64,000 bases of DNA. Source: Auanema rhodensis (taxonomy: Eukaryota; Nematoda; Chromadorea; Rhabditida; Rhabditidae). Below the pieces are notes generated by a model. That model ran no database searches. It was not told the DNA's origin and was given only the letters and a program-made list of their open reading frames with translations. The stretch covers positions 24,443,638 through 24,507,637 of the forward strand of contig OZ059900.1 in NCBI GenBank assembly GCA_964057225.1. Direction: 5' to 3'. The translations under genes and the position numbers were made by a program. Below, in pieces: positions 12,995-26,332 of the stretch (within the stretch, counting starts at the first letter, position 1; every line of letters begins with the position of its first letter).

Positions 12995-15045
12995 AAAATC
13001 GATTTAATCAATATTAGCCATAAGGGGCGTGCCCTCAGAATATGCTAATTTCCTTAATTTTCTAACCCCTGTTTTTTTGTCGTGAAAGTGGAACTAGACG
13101 TTGTACAAACAATTTTGAGCTAGGTTTCATTGACATTGCATGAGTTTGAACACATGAAATCGTAAGTCAAAACCTTGTTTACAGCGAAATTTCCAAAAAC
13201 TGGTTTTCCAGCATAATAAAATATTTCTCATGAGAAATACTGTGTTTTTGTATTTTTCTAGTGTTCAGCATGTAAAATGCTTCATTTTAGTATGTAACAC
13301 GCTGAAATTCGTTGCATTTGACGACTCATATGAACAAAAATCGATTTAATCAATATTAGCCATAAGGGGCGTGCCCTCAGAATATGCTAATTTCCTTAAT
13401 TTTCTAACCCCTGTTTTTTTGTCGTGAAAGTGGAACTAGACGTTGTAGGAACAATTCTGAGCTAGGTTTCATTGACATTGCATGAGTTTGAACACATGAA
13501 ATCGTAAGTCAAAACCTTGTTTACAGCGAAATTTCCATAAACTGGTTTTCCAGCATAATAAAATATTTCTCATGGGAAATACTGTGTTTTTGTATTTTTC
13601 TAGTGTTCAGCATGTGAAATGCTTCATTTTAGTATGTAACACGCTGAAATTCGTTGCATTTGACGACTCATATGAACAAAAATCGATTTAATCAATATTA
13701 GCCATAAGGGGCGTGCCCTCAGAATATGCTAATTTCCTTAATTTTCTAACCCCTGTTTTTTTGTCGTGAAAGTGGAACTAGACGTTGTACGAACAATTTT
13801 GAGCTAGGTTTCATTGACATTGCATGAGTTTGAACACATGAAATCGTAAGTCAAAACCTTGTTTACAGCGAAATTTCCAAAAACTGGTTTTCCAGCATAA
13901 TAAAATATTTCTCATGAGAAATACTGTGTTTTTGTATTTTTCTAGTGTTCAGCATGTGAAATGCTTCATTTTAGTATGTAACACGCTGAAATTCGTTGCA
14001 TTTGACGACTCATATGAACAAAAATCGATTTAATCAATATTAGCCATAAGGGGCGTGCCCTCAGAATATGCTAATTTCCTTAATTTTCTAACCCCTGTTT
14101 TTTTGTCGTGAAAGTGGAACTAGACGTTGTAGGAACAATTTTGAGCTAGGTTTCATTGACATTGCATGAGTTTGAACACATGAAATCGTAAGTCAAAACC
14201 TTGTTTACAGCGAAAATTCCAAAAACTGGTTTTCCAGCATAATAAAATATTTCTCATGGGAAATACTGTGTTTTTGTATTTTTCTAGTGTTCAGCATGTA
14301 AAATGCTTCATTTTAGTATGTAACACGCTGAAATTCGTTGCATTTGAAGACTCATATGAACAAAAATCGATTTAATCAATATTAGCCATAAGGGGCGTGC
14401 CCTCAGAATATGCTAATTTCCTTAATTTTCTAACCCCTGTTTTTTGTCGTGAAAGTGGAACTAGACGTTGTAGGAACAATTTTGAGCTAGGTTTCATTGA
14501 CATTGCATGAGTTTGAACACATGAAATCGTAAGTCAAAACCTTGTTTACAGCGAAATTTCCAAAAACTGGTTTTCCAGCATAATAAAATATTTCTCATGG
14601 GAAATACTGTGTTTTTGTATTTTTCTAGTGTTCAGCATGTAAAATACTTCATTTTAGTATGTAACACGCTGAAATTCGTTGCATTTGACGACTCATATGA
14701 ACAAAAATCGATTTAATCAATATTAGCCATAAGGGGCGTGCCCTCAGAATATGCTAATTTCCTAAATTTTCTAACCCCTGTTTTTTTGTCGTGAAAGTGG
14801 AACTAGACGTTGTAGGAACAATTTTGAGCTAGGTTTCATTGACATTGCATGAGTTTGAACACATGAAATCGTAAGTCAAAACCTTGTTTACAGCGAAATT
14901 TCCAAAAACTGGTTTTCCAGCATAATAAAATATTTCTCATGGGAAATACTGTGTTTTTGTATTTTTCTAGTGTTCAGCATGTGAAATGCTTCATTTTAGT
15001 ATGTAACACGCTGAAATTCGTTGCATTTGACGACTCATATGAACA
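12995..15045 (+). repeat. Left-arm signature block, copy 2 (6 monomers)
   Basis: Same marker order as in 6157-7865: GTACAAAC, CCATAAACTGG (about 13536), GTACGAAC, GCGAAAATTCC/GAAGACTC, T6 with AAATACTTC, and CCTAAATTTTC. The match continues past 15046 into a CCCCGG/CATGTAGAATG monomer and a CATAAAGGGC monomer, which pair with those at 9575 and 9917. The duplicated segment is therefore at least eight monomers long. The monomer before it (from 12653) has a private GTTGGAGGAAC and no TTCATTAA, so the copy boundary is near 12995. Confidence 0.85.
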
Positions 15046-15729
15046 AAAATCGATTTAATCAATATTAGCCATAAGGGGCGTGCCCTCAGAATATGCTAAT
15101 TTCCTTAATTTTCTAACCCCGGTTTTTTTGTCGTGAAAGTGGAATTAGACGTTGTAGGAACAATTTTGAGCTAGGTTTCATTGACATTGCATGAGTTTGA
15201 ACACATGAAATCGTAAGTCAAAACCTTGTTTACAGCGAAATTTCCAAAAACTGGTTTTCCAGCATAATAAAATATTTCTCATGGGAAATACTGTGTTTTT
15301 GTATTTTTCTAGTGTTCAGCATGTAGAATGCTTCATTTTAGTATGTAACACGCTGAAATTCGTTGCATTTGACGACTCATATGAACAAAAATCGATTTAA
15401 TCAATATTAGCCATAAAGGGCGTGCCCTCAGAATATGCTAATTTCCTTAATTTTCTAACCCCTGTTTTTTTGTCGTGAAAGTGGAACTAGACGTTGTAGG
15501 AACAATTTTGAGCTAGGTTTCATTGACATTGCATGAGTTTGAACACATGAAATCGTAAGTCAAAACCTTGTTTACAGCGAAATTTCCAAAAACTGGTTTT
15601 CCAGCATAATAAAATATTTCTCATGGGAAATACTGTGTTTTTGTATTTTTCTAGTGTTCAGCATGTAAAATGCTTCATTTTAGTATGTAACACGCTGAAA
15701 TTCGTTGCATTTGACGACTCATATGAACA

Positions 15730-16071
15730 AAAATCGATTTAATCAATATTAGCCATAAGGGGCGTGCCCTCAGAATATGCTAATTTCCTTAATTTTCTAA
15801 CCCCTGTTTTTTTGTCGTGAAAGTGGAATTAGACGTTGTAGGAACAATTTTGAGCTAGGTTTCATTGACATTGCATGAGTTTGAACGCATGAAATCGTAA
15901 GTCAAAACCTTGTTTACAGCGAAATTTCCAAAAACTGGTTTTCCAGCATAATAAAATATTTCTCATGGGAAATACTGTGTTTTTGTATTTTTCTAGTGTT
16001 CAGCATGTAGAATGCTTCATTTTAGTATGTAACACGCTGAAATTCGTTGCATTTGACGACTCATATGAACA
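15730..16071 (+). repeat. Chimeric monomer (type 5 front, type 3 back)
   Basis: The first half has GGAATTAG and GAACGCATG, the signature of type 5. The second half has TTTTTCTAG and CATGTAGAATG, the signature of type 3; every other GAACGCATG monomer I read continues with TTTTTATAG and CATGTAAAATG. The switch lies between about phases 155 and 263. This is what gene conversion or an in-register unequal crossover within a monomer would leave. Confidence 0.75.
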
Positions 16072-19000
16072 AAAATCGATTTAATCAATATTAGCCATAA
16101 GGGGCGTGCCCTCAGAATATGCTAATTTCCTTAATTTTCTAACCCCTGTTTTTTTGTCGTGAAAGTGGAACTAGACGTTGTAGGAACAATTTTGAGCTAG
16201 GTTTCATTGACATTGCATGAGTTTGAACACATGAAATCGTAAGTCAAAACCTTGTTTACAGCGAAATTTCCAAAAACTGGTTTTCCAGCATAATAAAATA
16301 TTTCTCATGGGAAATACTGTGTTTTTGTATTTTTCTAGTGTTCAGCATGTAAAATGCTTCATTTTAGTATGTAACACGCTGAAATTCGTTGCATTTGACG
16401 ACTCATATGAACAAAAATCGATTTAATCAATATTAGCCATAAGGGGCGTGCCCTCAGAATATGCTAATTTCCTTAATTTTCTAACCCCTGTTTTTTTGTC
16501 GTGAAAGTGGAATTAGACGTTGTAGGAACAATTTTGAGCTAGGTTTCATTGACATTGCATGAGTTTGAACGCATGAAATCGTAAGTCAAAACCTTGTTTA
16601 CAGCGAAATTTCCAAAAACTGGTTTTCCAGCATAATAAAATATTTCTCATGGGAAATACTGTGTTTTTGTATTTTTATAGTGTTCAGCATGTAAAATGCT
16701 TCATTTTAGTATGTAACACGCTGAAATTCGTTGCATTTGACGACTCATATGAACAAAAATCGATTTAATCAATATTAGCCATAAGGGGCGTGCCCTCAGA
16801 ATATGCTAATTTCCTTAATTTTCTAACCCCGGTTTTTTTGTCGTGAAAGTGGAATTAGACGTTGTAGGAACAATTTTGAGCTAGGTTTCATTGACATTGC
16901 ATGAGTTTGAACACATGAAATCGTAAGTCAAAACCTTGTTTACAGCGAAATTTCCAAAAACTGGTTTTCCAGCATAATAAAATATTTCTCATGGGAAATA
17001 CTGTGTTTTTGTATTTTTCTAGTGTTCAGCATGTAAAATGCTTCATTTTAGTATGTAACACGCTGAAATTCGTTGCATTTGACGACTCATATGAACAAAA
17101 ATCGATTTAATCAATATTAGCCATAAGGGGCGTGCCCTCAGAATATGCTAATTTCCTTAATTTTCTAACCCCGGTTTTTTTGTCGTGAAAGTGGATTTAG
17201 ACGTTGTAGGAACAATTTTGAGCTAGGTTTCATTGACATTGCATGAGTTTGAACACATGAAATCGTAAGTCAAAACCTTGTTTACAGCGAAATTTCCAAA
17301 AACTGGTTTTCCAGCATAATAAAATATTTCTCATGGGAAATACTGTGTTTTTGTATTTTTCTAGTGTTCAGCATGTAGAATGCTTCATTTTAGTATGTAA
17401 CACGCTGAAATTCGTTGCATTTGACGACTCATATGAACAAAAATCGATTTAATCAATATTAGCCATAAGGGGCGTGCCCTCAGAATATGCTAATTTCCTT
17501 AATTTTCTAACCCCTGTTTTTTTGTCGTGAAAGTGGAACTAGACGTTGTAGGAACAATTTTGAGCTAGGTTTCATTGACATTGCATGAGTTTGAACACAT
17601 GAAATCGTAAGTCAAAACCTTGTTTACAGCGAAATTTCCAAAAACTGGTTTTCCAGCATAATAAAATATTTCTCATGGGAAATACTGTGTTTTTGTATTT
17701 TTCTAGTGTTCAGCATGTAAAATGCTTCATTTTAGTATGTAACACGCTGAAATTCGTTGCATTTGACGACTCATATGAACAAAAATCGATTTAATCAATA
17801 TTAGCCATAAGGGGCGTGCCCTCAGAATATGCTAATTTCCTTAATTTTCTAACCCCTGTTTTTTTGTCGTGAAAGTGGAATTAGACGTTGTAGGAACAAT
17901 TTTGAGCTAGGTTTCATTGACATTGCATGAGTTTGAACGCATGAAATCGTAAGTCAAAACCTTGTTTACAGCGAAATTTCCAAAAACTGGTTTTCCAGCA
18001 TAATAAAATATTTCTCATGGGAAATACTGTGTTTTTGTATTTTTATAGTGTTCAGCATGTAAAATGCTTCATTTTAGTATGTAACACGCTGAAATTCGTT
18101 GCATTTGACGACTCATATGAACAAAAATCGATTTAATCAATATTAGCCATAAGGGGCGTGCCCTCAGAATATGCTAATTTCCTTAATTTTCTAACCCCGG
18201 TTTTTTTGTCGTGAAAGTGGAATTAGACGTTGTAGGAACAATTTTGAGCTAGGTTTCATTGACATTGCATGAGTTTGAACACATGAAATCGTAAGTCAAA
18301 ACCTTGTTTACAGCGAAATTTCCAAAAACTGGTTTTCCAGCATAATAAAATATTTCTCATGGGAAATACTGTGTTTTTGTATTTTTCTAGTGTTCAGCAT
18401 GTAAAATGCTTCATTTTAGTATGTAACACGCTGAAATTCGTTGCATTTGACGACTCATATGAACAAAATACGATTTAATCAATATTAGCCATAAGGGGCG
18501 TGCCCTCAGAATATGCTAATTTCCTTAATTTTCTAACCCCTGTTTTTTTGTCGTGAAAGTGGAACTAGACGTTGTACAAACAATTTTGAGCTAGGTTTCA
18601 TTGACATTGCATGAGTTTGAACACATGAAATCGTAAGTCAAAACCTTGTTTACAGCGAAATTTCCAAAAACTGGTTTTCCAGCATAATAAAATATTTCTC
18701 ATGGGAAATACTGTGTTTTTGTATTTTTCTAGTGTTCAGCATGTAAAATGCTTCATTTTAGTATGTAACACGCTGAAATTCGTTGCATTTGACTACTCAT
18801 ATGAACAAAAATCGATTTAATCAATATTAGCCATAAGGGGCGTGCCCTCAGAATATGCTAATTTCCTTAATTTTCTAACCCCTGTTTTTTTGTCGTGAAA
18901 GTGGAACTAGACGTTGTAGGAACAATTTTGAGCTAGGTTTCATTGACATTGCATGAGTTTGAACACATGAAATCGTAAGTCAAAACCTTGTTTACAGCGA

Positions 19001-19149
19001 AATTTCCAAAAACTGGTTTTCCAGCATAATAAAATATTTCTCATGGGAAATACTGTGTTTTTGTATTTTTCTAGTGTTCAGCATGTGAAATGCTTCATTT
19101 TAGTATGTAACACGCTGAAATTCGTTGCATTTGACGACTCATATGAACA

Positions 19150-19833
19150 AAAATCGATTTAATCAATATTAGCCATAAGGGGCGTGCCCTCAGAATATGC
19201 TAATTTCCTTAATTTTCTAACCCCGGTTTTTTTGTCGTGAAAGTGGATTTAGACGTTGTAGGAACAATTTTGAGCTAGGTTTCATTGACATTGCATGAGT
19301 TTGAACACATGAAATCGTAAGTCAAAACCTTGTTTACAGCGAAATTTCCAAAAACTGGTTTTCCAGCATAATAAAATATTTCTCATGGGAAATACTGTGT
19401 TTTTGTATTTTTCTAGTGTTCAGCATGTAAAATGTTTCATTTTAGTATGTAACACGCTGAAATTCGTTGCATTTGACTACTCATATGAACAAAAATCGAT
19501 TTAATCAATATTAGCCATAAGGGGCGTGCCCTCAGAATATGCTAATTTCCTTAATTTTCTAAACCCTGTTTTTTTGTCGTGAAAGTGGAACTAGACGTTG
19601 TACAAACAATTTTGAGCTAGGTTTCATTGACATTGCATGAGTTTGAACACATGAAATCGTAAGTCAAAACCTTGTTTACAGCGAAATTTCCAAAAACTGG
19701 TTTTCCAGCATAATAAAATATTTCTCATGGGAAATACTGTGTTTTTGTATTTTTCTAGTGTTCAGCATGTGAAATGCTTCATTTTAGTATGTAACACGCT
19801 GAAATTCGTTGCATTTGACGACTCATATGAACA
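19150..19833 (+). repeat. 2-monomer tandem duplication, unit 1 (684 bp)
   Basis: The pair is a CCCCGG/GGATTTAG monomer with AAATGTTTC and GACTACTC, then a monomer with the rare CTAAACCCTG and GTACAAAC. It is followed directly by a second copy at 19834-20517. Marker states agree, except that the first copy's second monomer has CATGGG and CATGTGAAATG where the second copy has CATGAG and CACGATG. The duplicated tract may therefore end inside that monomer. Confidence 0.8.
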
Positions 19834-20517
19834 AAAATCGATTTAATCAATATTAGCCATAAGGGGCGTGCCCTCAGAATATGCTAATTTCCTTAATTTT
19901 CTAACCCCGGTTTTTTTGTCGTGAAAGTGGATTTAGACGTTGTAGGAACAATTTTGAGCTAGGTTTCATTGACATTGCATGAGTTTGAACACATGAAATC
20001 GTAAGTCAAAACCTTGTTTACAGCGAAATTTCCAAAAACTGGTTTTCCAGCATAATAAAATATTTCTCATGGGAAATACTGTGTTTTTGTATTTTTCTAG
20101 TGTTCAGCATGTAAAATGTTTCATTTTAGTATGTAACACGCTGAAATTCGTTGCATTTGACTACTCATATGAACAAAAATCGATTTAATCAATATTAGCC
20201 ATAAGGGGCGTGCCCTCAGAATATGCTAATTTCCTTAATTTTCTAAACCCTGTTTTTTTGTCGTGAAAGTGGAACTAGACGTTGTACAAACAATTTTGAG
20301 CTAGGTTTCATTGACATTGCATGAGTTTGAACACATGAAATCGTAAGTCAAAACCTTGTTTACAGCGAAATTTCCAAAAACTGGTTTTCCAGCATAATAA
20401 AATATTTCTCATGAGAAATACTGTGTTTTTGTATTTTTCTAGTGTTCAGCATGTAAAATGCTTCATTTTAGTATGTAACACGATGAAATTCGTTGCATTT
20501 GACGACTCATATGAACA
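19834..20517 (+). repeat. 2-monomer tandem duplication, unit 2 (684 bp)
   Basis: Second copy of the dimer at 19150-19833, again with AAATGTTTC, GACTACTC and CTAAACCCTG. Its last third (CATGAG, CACGATG) matches the GTACAAAC/CATGAG/CACGATG class, which places a recombination point within the final monomer. Confidence 0.8.
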
Positions 20518-22227
20518 AAAATCGATTTAATCAATATTAGCCATAAGGGGCGTGCCCTCAGAATATGCTAATTTCATTAATTTTCTAACCCCTGTTTTTT
20601 TGTCGTGAAAGTGGAACTAGACGTTGTAGGAACAATTTTGAGCTAGGTTTCATTGACATTGCATGAGTTTGAACACATGAAATCGTAAGTCAAAACCTTG
20701 TTTACAGCGAAATTTCCAAAAACTGGTTTTCCAGCATAATAAAATATTTCTCATGGGAAATACTGTGTTTTTGTATTTTTCTAGTGTTCAGCATGTAAAA
20801 TGCTTCATTTTAGTATGTAACACGCTGAAATTCATTGCATTTGACGACTCATATGAACAAAAATCGATTTAATCAATATTAGCCATAAGGGGCGTGCCCT
20901 CAGAATATGCTAATTTCCTTAATTTTCTAACCCCTGTTTTTTTGTCGTGAAAGTGGAACTAGACGTTGTACAAACAATTTTGAGCTAGGTTTCATTGACA
21001 TTGCATGAGTTTGAACACATGAAATCGTAAGTCAAAACCTTGTTTACAGCGAAATTTCCAAAAACTGGTTTTCCAGCATAATAAAATATTTCTCATGAGA
21101 AATACTGTGTTTTTGTATTTTTCTAGTGTTCAGCATGTAAAATGCTTCATTTTAGTATGTAACACGCTGAAATTCGTTGCATTTGACGACTCATATGAAC
21201 AAAAATCGATTTAATCAATATTAGCCATAAGGGGCGTGCCCTCAGAATATGCTAATTTCCTTAATTTTCTAACCCCTGTTTTTTTGTCGTGAAAGTGGAA
21301 CTAGACGTTGTAGGAACAATTCTGAGCTAGGTTTCATTGACATTGCATGAGTTTGAACACATGAAATCGTAAGTCAAAACCTTGTTTACAGCGAAATTTC
21401 CATAAACTGGTTTTCCAGCATAATAAAATATTTCTCATGGGAAATACTGTGTTTTTGTATTTTTCTAGTGTTCAGCATGTGAAATGCTTCATTTTAGTAT
21501 GTAACACGCTGAAATTCGTTGCATTTGACGACTCATATGAACAAAAATCGATTTAATCAATATTAGCCATAAGGGGCGTGCCCTCAGAATATGCTAATTT
21601 CCTTAATTTTCTAACCCCTGTTTTTTTGTCGTGAAAGTGGAACTAGACGTTGTACGAACAATTTTGAGCTAGGTTTCATTGACATTGCATGAGTTTGAAC
21701 ACATGAAATCGTAAGTCAAAACCTTGTTTACAGCGAAATTTCCAAAAACTGGTTTTCCAGCATAATAAAATATTTCTCATGAGAAATACTGTGTTTTTGT
21801 ATTTTTCTAGTGTTCAGCATGTGAAATGCTTCATTTTAGTATGTAACACGCTGAAATTCGTTGCATTTGACGACTCATATGAACAAAAATCGATTTAATC
21901 AATATTAGCCATAAGGGGCGTGCCCTCAGAATATGCTAATTTCCTTAATTTTCTAACCCCTGTTTTTTTGTCGTGAAAGTGGAACTAGACGTTGTAGGAA
22001 CAATTTTGAGCTAGGTTTCATTGACATTGCATGAGTTTGAACACATGAAATCGTAAGTCAAAACCTTGTTTACAGCGAAAATTCCAAAAACTGGTTTTCC
22101 AGCATAATAAAATATTTCTCATGGGAAATACTGTGTTTTTGTATTTTTCTAGTGTTCAGCATGTAAAATGCTTCATTTTAGTATGTAACACGCTGAAATT
22201 CGTTGCATTTGAAGACTCATATGAACA
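20518..22227 (+). repeat. Left-arm signature block, copy 3 (5 monomers)
   Basis: TTTCATTAATT, GTACAAAC, CCATAAACTGG (about 21401), GTACGAAC and GCGAAAATTCC/GAAGACTC follow in the same order as from 5815. The next monomer (22228) begins like its counterpart with the T6 tract. It then changes to CATGAG and CACGATG, so the copy ends inside that monomer. One early monomer here has a private ATTCATTGC (about 20832) in place of ATTCGTTGC. Confidence 0.85.
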
Positions 22228-22568
22228 AAAATCGATTTAATCAATATTAGCCATAAGGGGCGTGCCCTCAGAATATGCTAATTTCCTTAATTTTCTAACC
22301 CCTGTTTTTTGTCGTGAAAGTGGAACTAGACGTTGTAGGAACAATTTTGAGCTAGGTTTCATTGACATTGCATGAGTTTGAACACATGAAATCGTAAGTC
22401 AAAACCTTGTTTACAGCGAAATTTCCAAAAACTGGTTTTCCAGCATAATAAAATATTTCTCATGAGAAATACTGTGTTTTTGTATTTTTCTAGTGTTCAG
22501 CATGTAAAATGCTTCATTTTAGTATGTAACACGATGAAATTCGTTGCATTTGACGACTCATATGAACA

Positions 22569-23936
22569 AAAATCGATTTAATCAATATTAGCCATAAGGG
22601 GCGTGCCCTCAGAATATGCTAATTTCATTAATTTTCTAACCCCGGTTTTTTTGTCGTGAAAGTGGATTTAGACGTTGTAGGAACAATTTTGAGCTAGGTT
22701 TCATTGACATTGCATGAGTTTGAACACATGAAATCGTAAGTCAAAACCTTGTTTACAGCGAAATTTCCAAAAACTGGTTTTCCAGCATAATAAAATATTT
22801 CTCATGGGAAATACTGTGTTTTTGTATTTTTCTAGTGTTCAGCATGTAAAATGCTTCATTTTAGTATGTAACACGCTGAAATTCGTTGCATTTGACTACT
22901 CATATGAACAAAAATCGATTTAATCAATATTAGCCATAAGGGGCGTGCCCTCAGAATATGCTAATTTCCTTAATTTTCTAACCCCTGTTTTTTTGTCGTG
23001 AAAGTGGAACTAGACGTTGTACAAACAATTTTGAGCTAGGTTTCATTGACATTGCATGAGTTTGAACACATGAAATCGTAAGTCAAAACCTTGTTTACAG
23101 CGAAATTTCCAAAAACTGGTTTTCCAGCATAATAAAATATTTCTCATGAGAAATACTGTGTTTTTGTATTTTTCTAGTGTTCAGCATGTAAAATGCTTCA
23201 TTTTAGTATGTAACACGATGAAATTCGTTGCATTTGACGACTCATATGAACAAAAATCGATTTAATCAATATTAGCCATAAGGGGCGTGCCCTCAGAATA
23301 TGCTAATTTCATTAATTTTCTAACCCCTGTTTTTTTGTCGTGAAAGTGGAACTAGACGTTGTAGGAACAATTTTGAGCTAGGTTTCATTGACATTGCATG
23401 AGTTTGAACACATGAAATCGTAAGTCAAAACCTTGTTTACAGCGAAATTTCCAAAAACTGGTTTTCCAGCATAATAAAATATTTCTCATGGGAAATACTG
23501 TGTTTTTGTATTTTTCTAGTGTTCAGCATGTAAAATGCTTCATTTTAGTATGTAACACGCTGAAATTCGTTGCATTTGACGACTCATATGAACAAAAATC
23601 GATTTAATCAATATTAGCCATAAGGGGCGTGCCCTCAGAATATGCTAATTTCCTTAATTTTCTAACCCCTGTTTTTTTGTCGTGAAAGTGGAACTAGACG
23701 TTGTACAAACAATTTTGAGCTAGGTTTCATTGACATTGCATGAGTTTGAACACATGAAATCGTAAGTCAAAACCTTGTTTACAGCGAAATTTCCAAAAAC
23801 TGGTTTTCCAGCATAATAAAATATTTCTCATGAGAAATACTGTGTTTTTGTATTTTTCTAGTGTTCAGCATGTAAAATGCTTCATTTTAGTATGTAACAC
23901 GATGAAATTCGTTGCATTTGACGACTCATATGAACA
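22569..23936 (+). repeat. 4-monomer tandem duplication, unit 1 (1368 bp)
   Basis: The order is TTTCATTAA with CCCCGG, GGATTTAG and GACTACTC; GTACAAAC with CACGATG; TTTCATTAA with CCCCTG; GTACAAAC with CACGATG. It is repeated immediately at 23937-25304. The first monomer itself combines TTCATTAA with CCCCGG/GGATTTAG, a mixture of two types, which suggests it arose by recombination before being duplicated. Confidence 0.85.
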
Positions 23937-25304
23937 AAAATCGATTTAATCAATATTAGCCATAAGGGGCGTGCCCTCAGAATATGCTAATTTCATTAAT
24001 TTTCTAACCCCGGTTTTTTTGTCGTGAAAGTGGATTTAGACGTTGTAGGAACAATTTTGAGCTAGGTTTCATTGACATTGCATGAGTTTGAACACATGAA
24101 ATCGTAAGTCAAAACCTTGTTTACAGCGAAATTTCCAAAAACTGGTTTTCCAGCATAATAAAATATTTCTCATGGGAAATACTGTGTTTTTGTATTTTTC
24201 TAGTGTTCAGCATGTAAAATGCTTCATTTTAGTATGTAACACGCTGAAATTCGTTGCATTTGACTACTCATATGAACAAAAATCGATTTAATCAATATTA
24301 GCCATAAGGGGCGTGCCCTCAGAATATGCTAATTTCCTTAATTTTCTAACCCCTGTTTTTTTGTCGTGAAAGTGGAACTAGACGTTGTACAAACAATTTT
24401 GAGCTAGGTTTCATTGACATTGCATGAGTTTGAACACATGAAATCGTAAGTCAAAACCTTGTTTACAGCGAAATTTCCAAAAACTGGTTTTCCAGCATAA
24501 TAAAATATTTCTCATGAGAAATACTGTGTTTTTGTATTTTTCTAGTGTTCAGCATGTAAAATGCTTCATTTTAGTATGTAACACGATGAAATTCGTTGCA
24601 TTTGACGACTCATATGAACAAAAATCGATTTAATCAATATTAGCCATAAGGGGCGTGCCCTCAGAATATGCTAATTTCATTAATTTTCTAACCCCTGTTT
24701 TTTTGTCGTGAAAGTGGAACTAGACGTTGTAGGAACAATTTTGAGCTAGGTTTCATTGACATTGCATGAGTTTGAACACATGAAATCGTAAGTCAAAACC
24801 TTGTTTACAGCGAAATTTCCAAAAACTGGTTTTCCAGCATAATAAAATATTTCTCATGGGAAATACTGTGTTTTTGTATTTTTCTAGTGTTCAGCATGTA
24901 AAATGCTTCATTTTAGTATGTAACACGCTGAAATTCGTTGCATTTGACGACTCATATGAACAAAAATCGATTTAATCAATATTAGCCATAAGGGGCGTGC
25001 CCTCAGAATATGCTAATTTCCTTAATTTTCTAACCCCTGTTTTTTTGTCGTGAAAGTGGAACTAGACGTTGTACAAACAATTTTGAGCTAGGTTTCATTG
25101 ACATTGCATGAGTTTGAACACATGAAATCGTAAGTCAAAACCTTGTTTACAGCGAAATTTCCAAAAACTGGTTTTCCAGCATAATAAAATATTTCTCATG
25201 AGAAATACTGTGTTTTTGTATTTTTCTAGTGTTCAGCATGTAAAATGCTTCATTTTAGTATGTAACACGCTGAAATTCGTTGCATTTGACGACTCATATG
25301 AACA
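23937..25304 (+). repeat. 4-monomer tandem duplication, unit 2 (1368 bp)
   Basis: Second copy of 22569-23936. The marker sites agree, except that the last monomer (24963-25304) has CACGCTG where its counterpart has CACGATG. That last monomer is also the first of the following dimer duplication, so the two events overlap. Confidence 0.85.
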
Positions 25305-25647
25305 AAAATCGATTTAATCAATATTAGCCATAAGGGGCGTGCCCTCAGAATATGCTAATTTCCTTAATTTTCTAACCCCTGTTTTTTTTGTCGTGAAAGT
25401 GGAACTAGACGTTGTAGGAACAATTTTGAGCTAGGTTTCATTGACATTGCATGAGTTTGAACACATGAAATCGTAAGTCAAAACCTTGTTTACAGCGAAA
25501 TTTCCAAAAACTGGTTTTCCAGCATAATAAAATATTTCTCATGGGAAATACTGTGTTTTTGTATTTTTCTAGTGTTCAGCATGTAAAATGCTTCATTTTA
25601 GTATGTAACACGCTGAAATTCGTTGCATTTGACGACTCATATGAACA
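24963..25647 (+). repeat. 2-monomer tandem duplication with T8 tract, unit 1 (685 bp)
   Basis: A GTACAAAC/CATGAG monomer followed by a monomer whose T7 tract has become T8 (about 25382-25389). The pair is repeated at 25648-26332. The shared extra base shows that the dimer was copied as a unit. Confidence 0.85.
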
Positions 25648-26332
25648 AAAATCGATTTAATCAATATTAGCCATAAGGGGCGTGCCCTCAGAATATGCTA
25701 ATTTCCTTAATTTTCTAACCCCTGTTTTTTTGTCGTGAAAGTGGAACTAGACGTTGTACAAACAATTTTGAGCTAGGTTTCATTGACATTGCATGAGTTT
25801 GAACACATGAAATCGTAAGTCAAAACCTTGTTTACAGCGAAATTTCCAAAAACTGGTTTTCCAGCATAATAAAATATTTCTCATGAGAAATACTGTGTTT
25901 TTGTATTTTTCTAGTGTTCAGCATGTAAAATGCTTCATTTTAGTATGTAACACGCTGAAATTCGTTGCATTTGACGACTCATATGAACAAAAATCGATTT
26001 AATCAATATTAGCCATAAGGGGCGTGCCCTCAGAATATGCTAATTTCCTTAATTTTCTAACCCCTGTTTTTTTTGTCGTGAAAGTGGAACTAGACGTTGT
26101 AGGAACAATTTTGAGCTAGGTTTCATTGACATTGCATGAGTTTGAACACATGAAATCGTAAGTCAAAACCTTGTTTACAGCGAAATTTCCAAAAACTGGT
26201 TTTCCAGCATAATAAAATATTTCTCATGGGAAATACTGTGTTTTTGTATTTTTATAGTGTTCAGCATGTAAAATGCTTCATTTTAGTATGTAACACGCTG
26301 AAATTCGTTGCATTTGACGACTCATATGAACA
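25648..26332 (+). repeat. 2-monomer tandem duplication with T8 tract, unit 2 (685 bp)
   Basis: Second copy of 24963-25647, with T8 at about 26067-26074. It differs by TTTTTATAG in its second monomer, a state shared with the next monomer (26333), which also carries a private AGAGGCG and a T6 tract. Confidence 0.85.
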
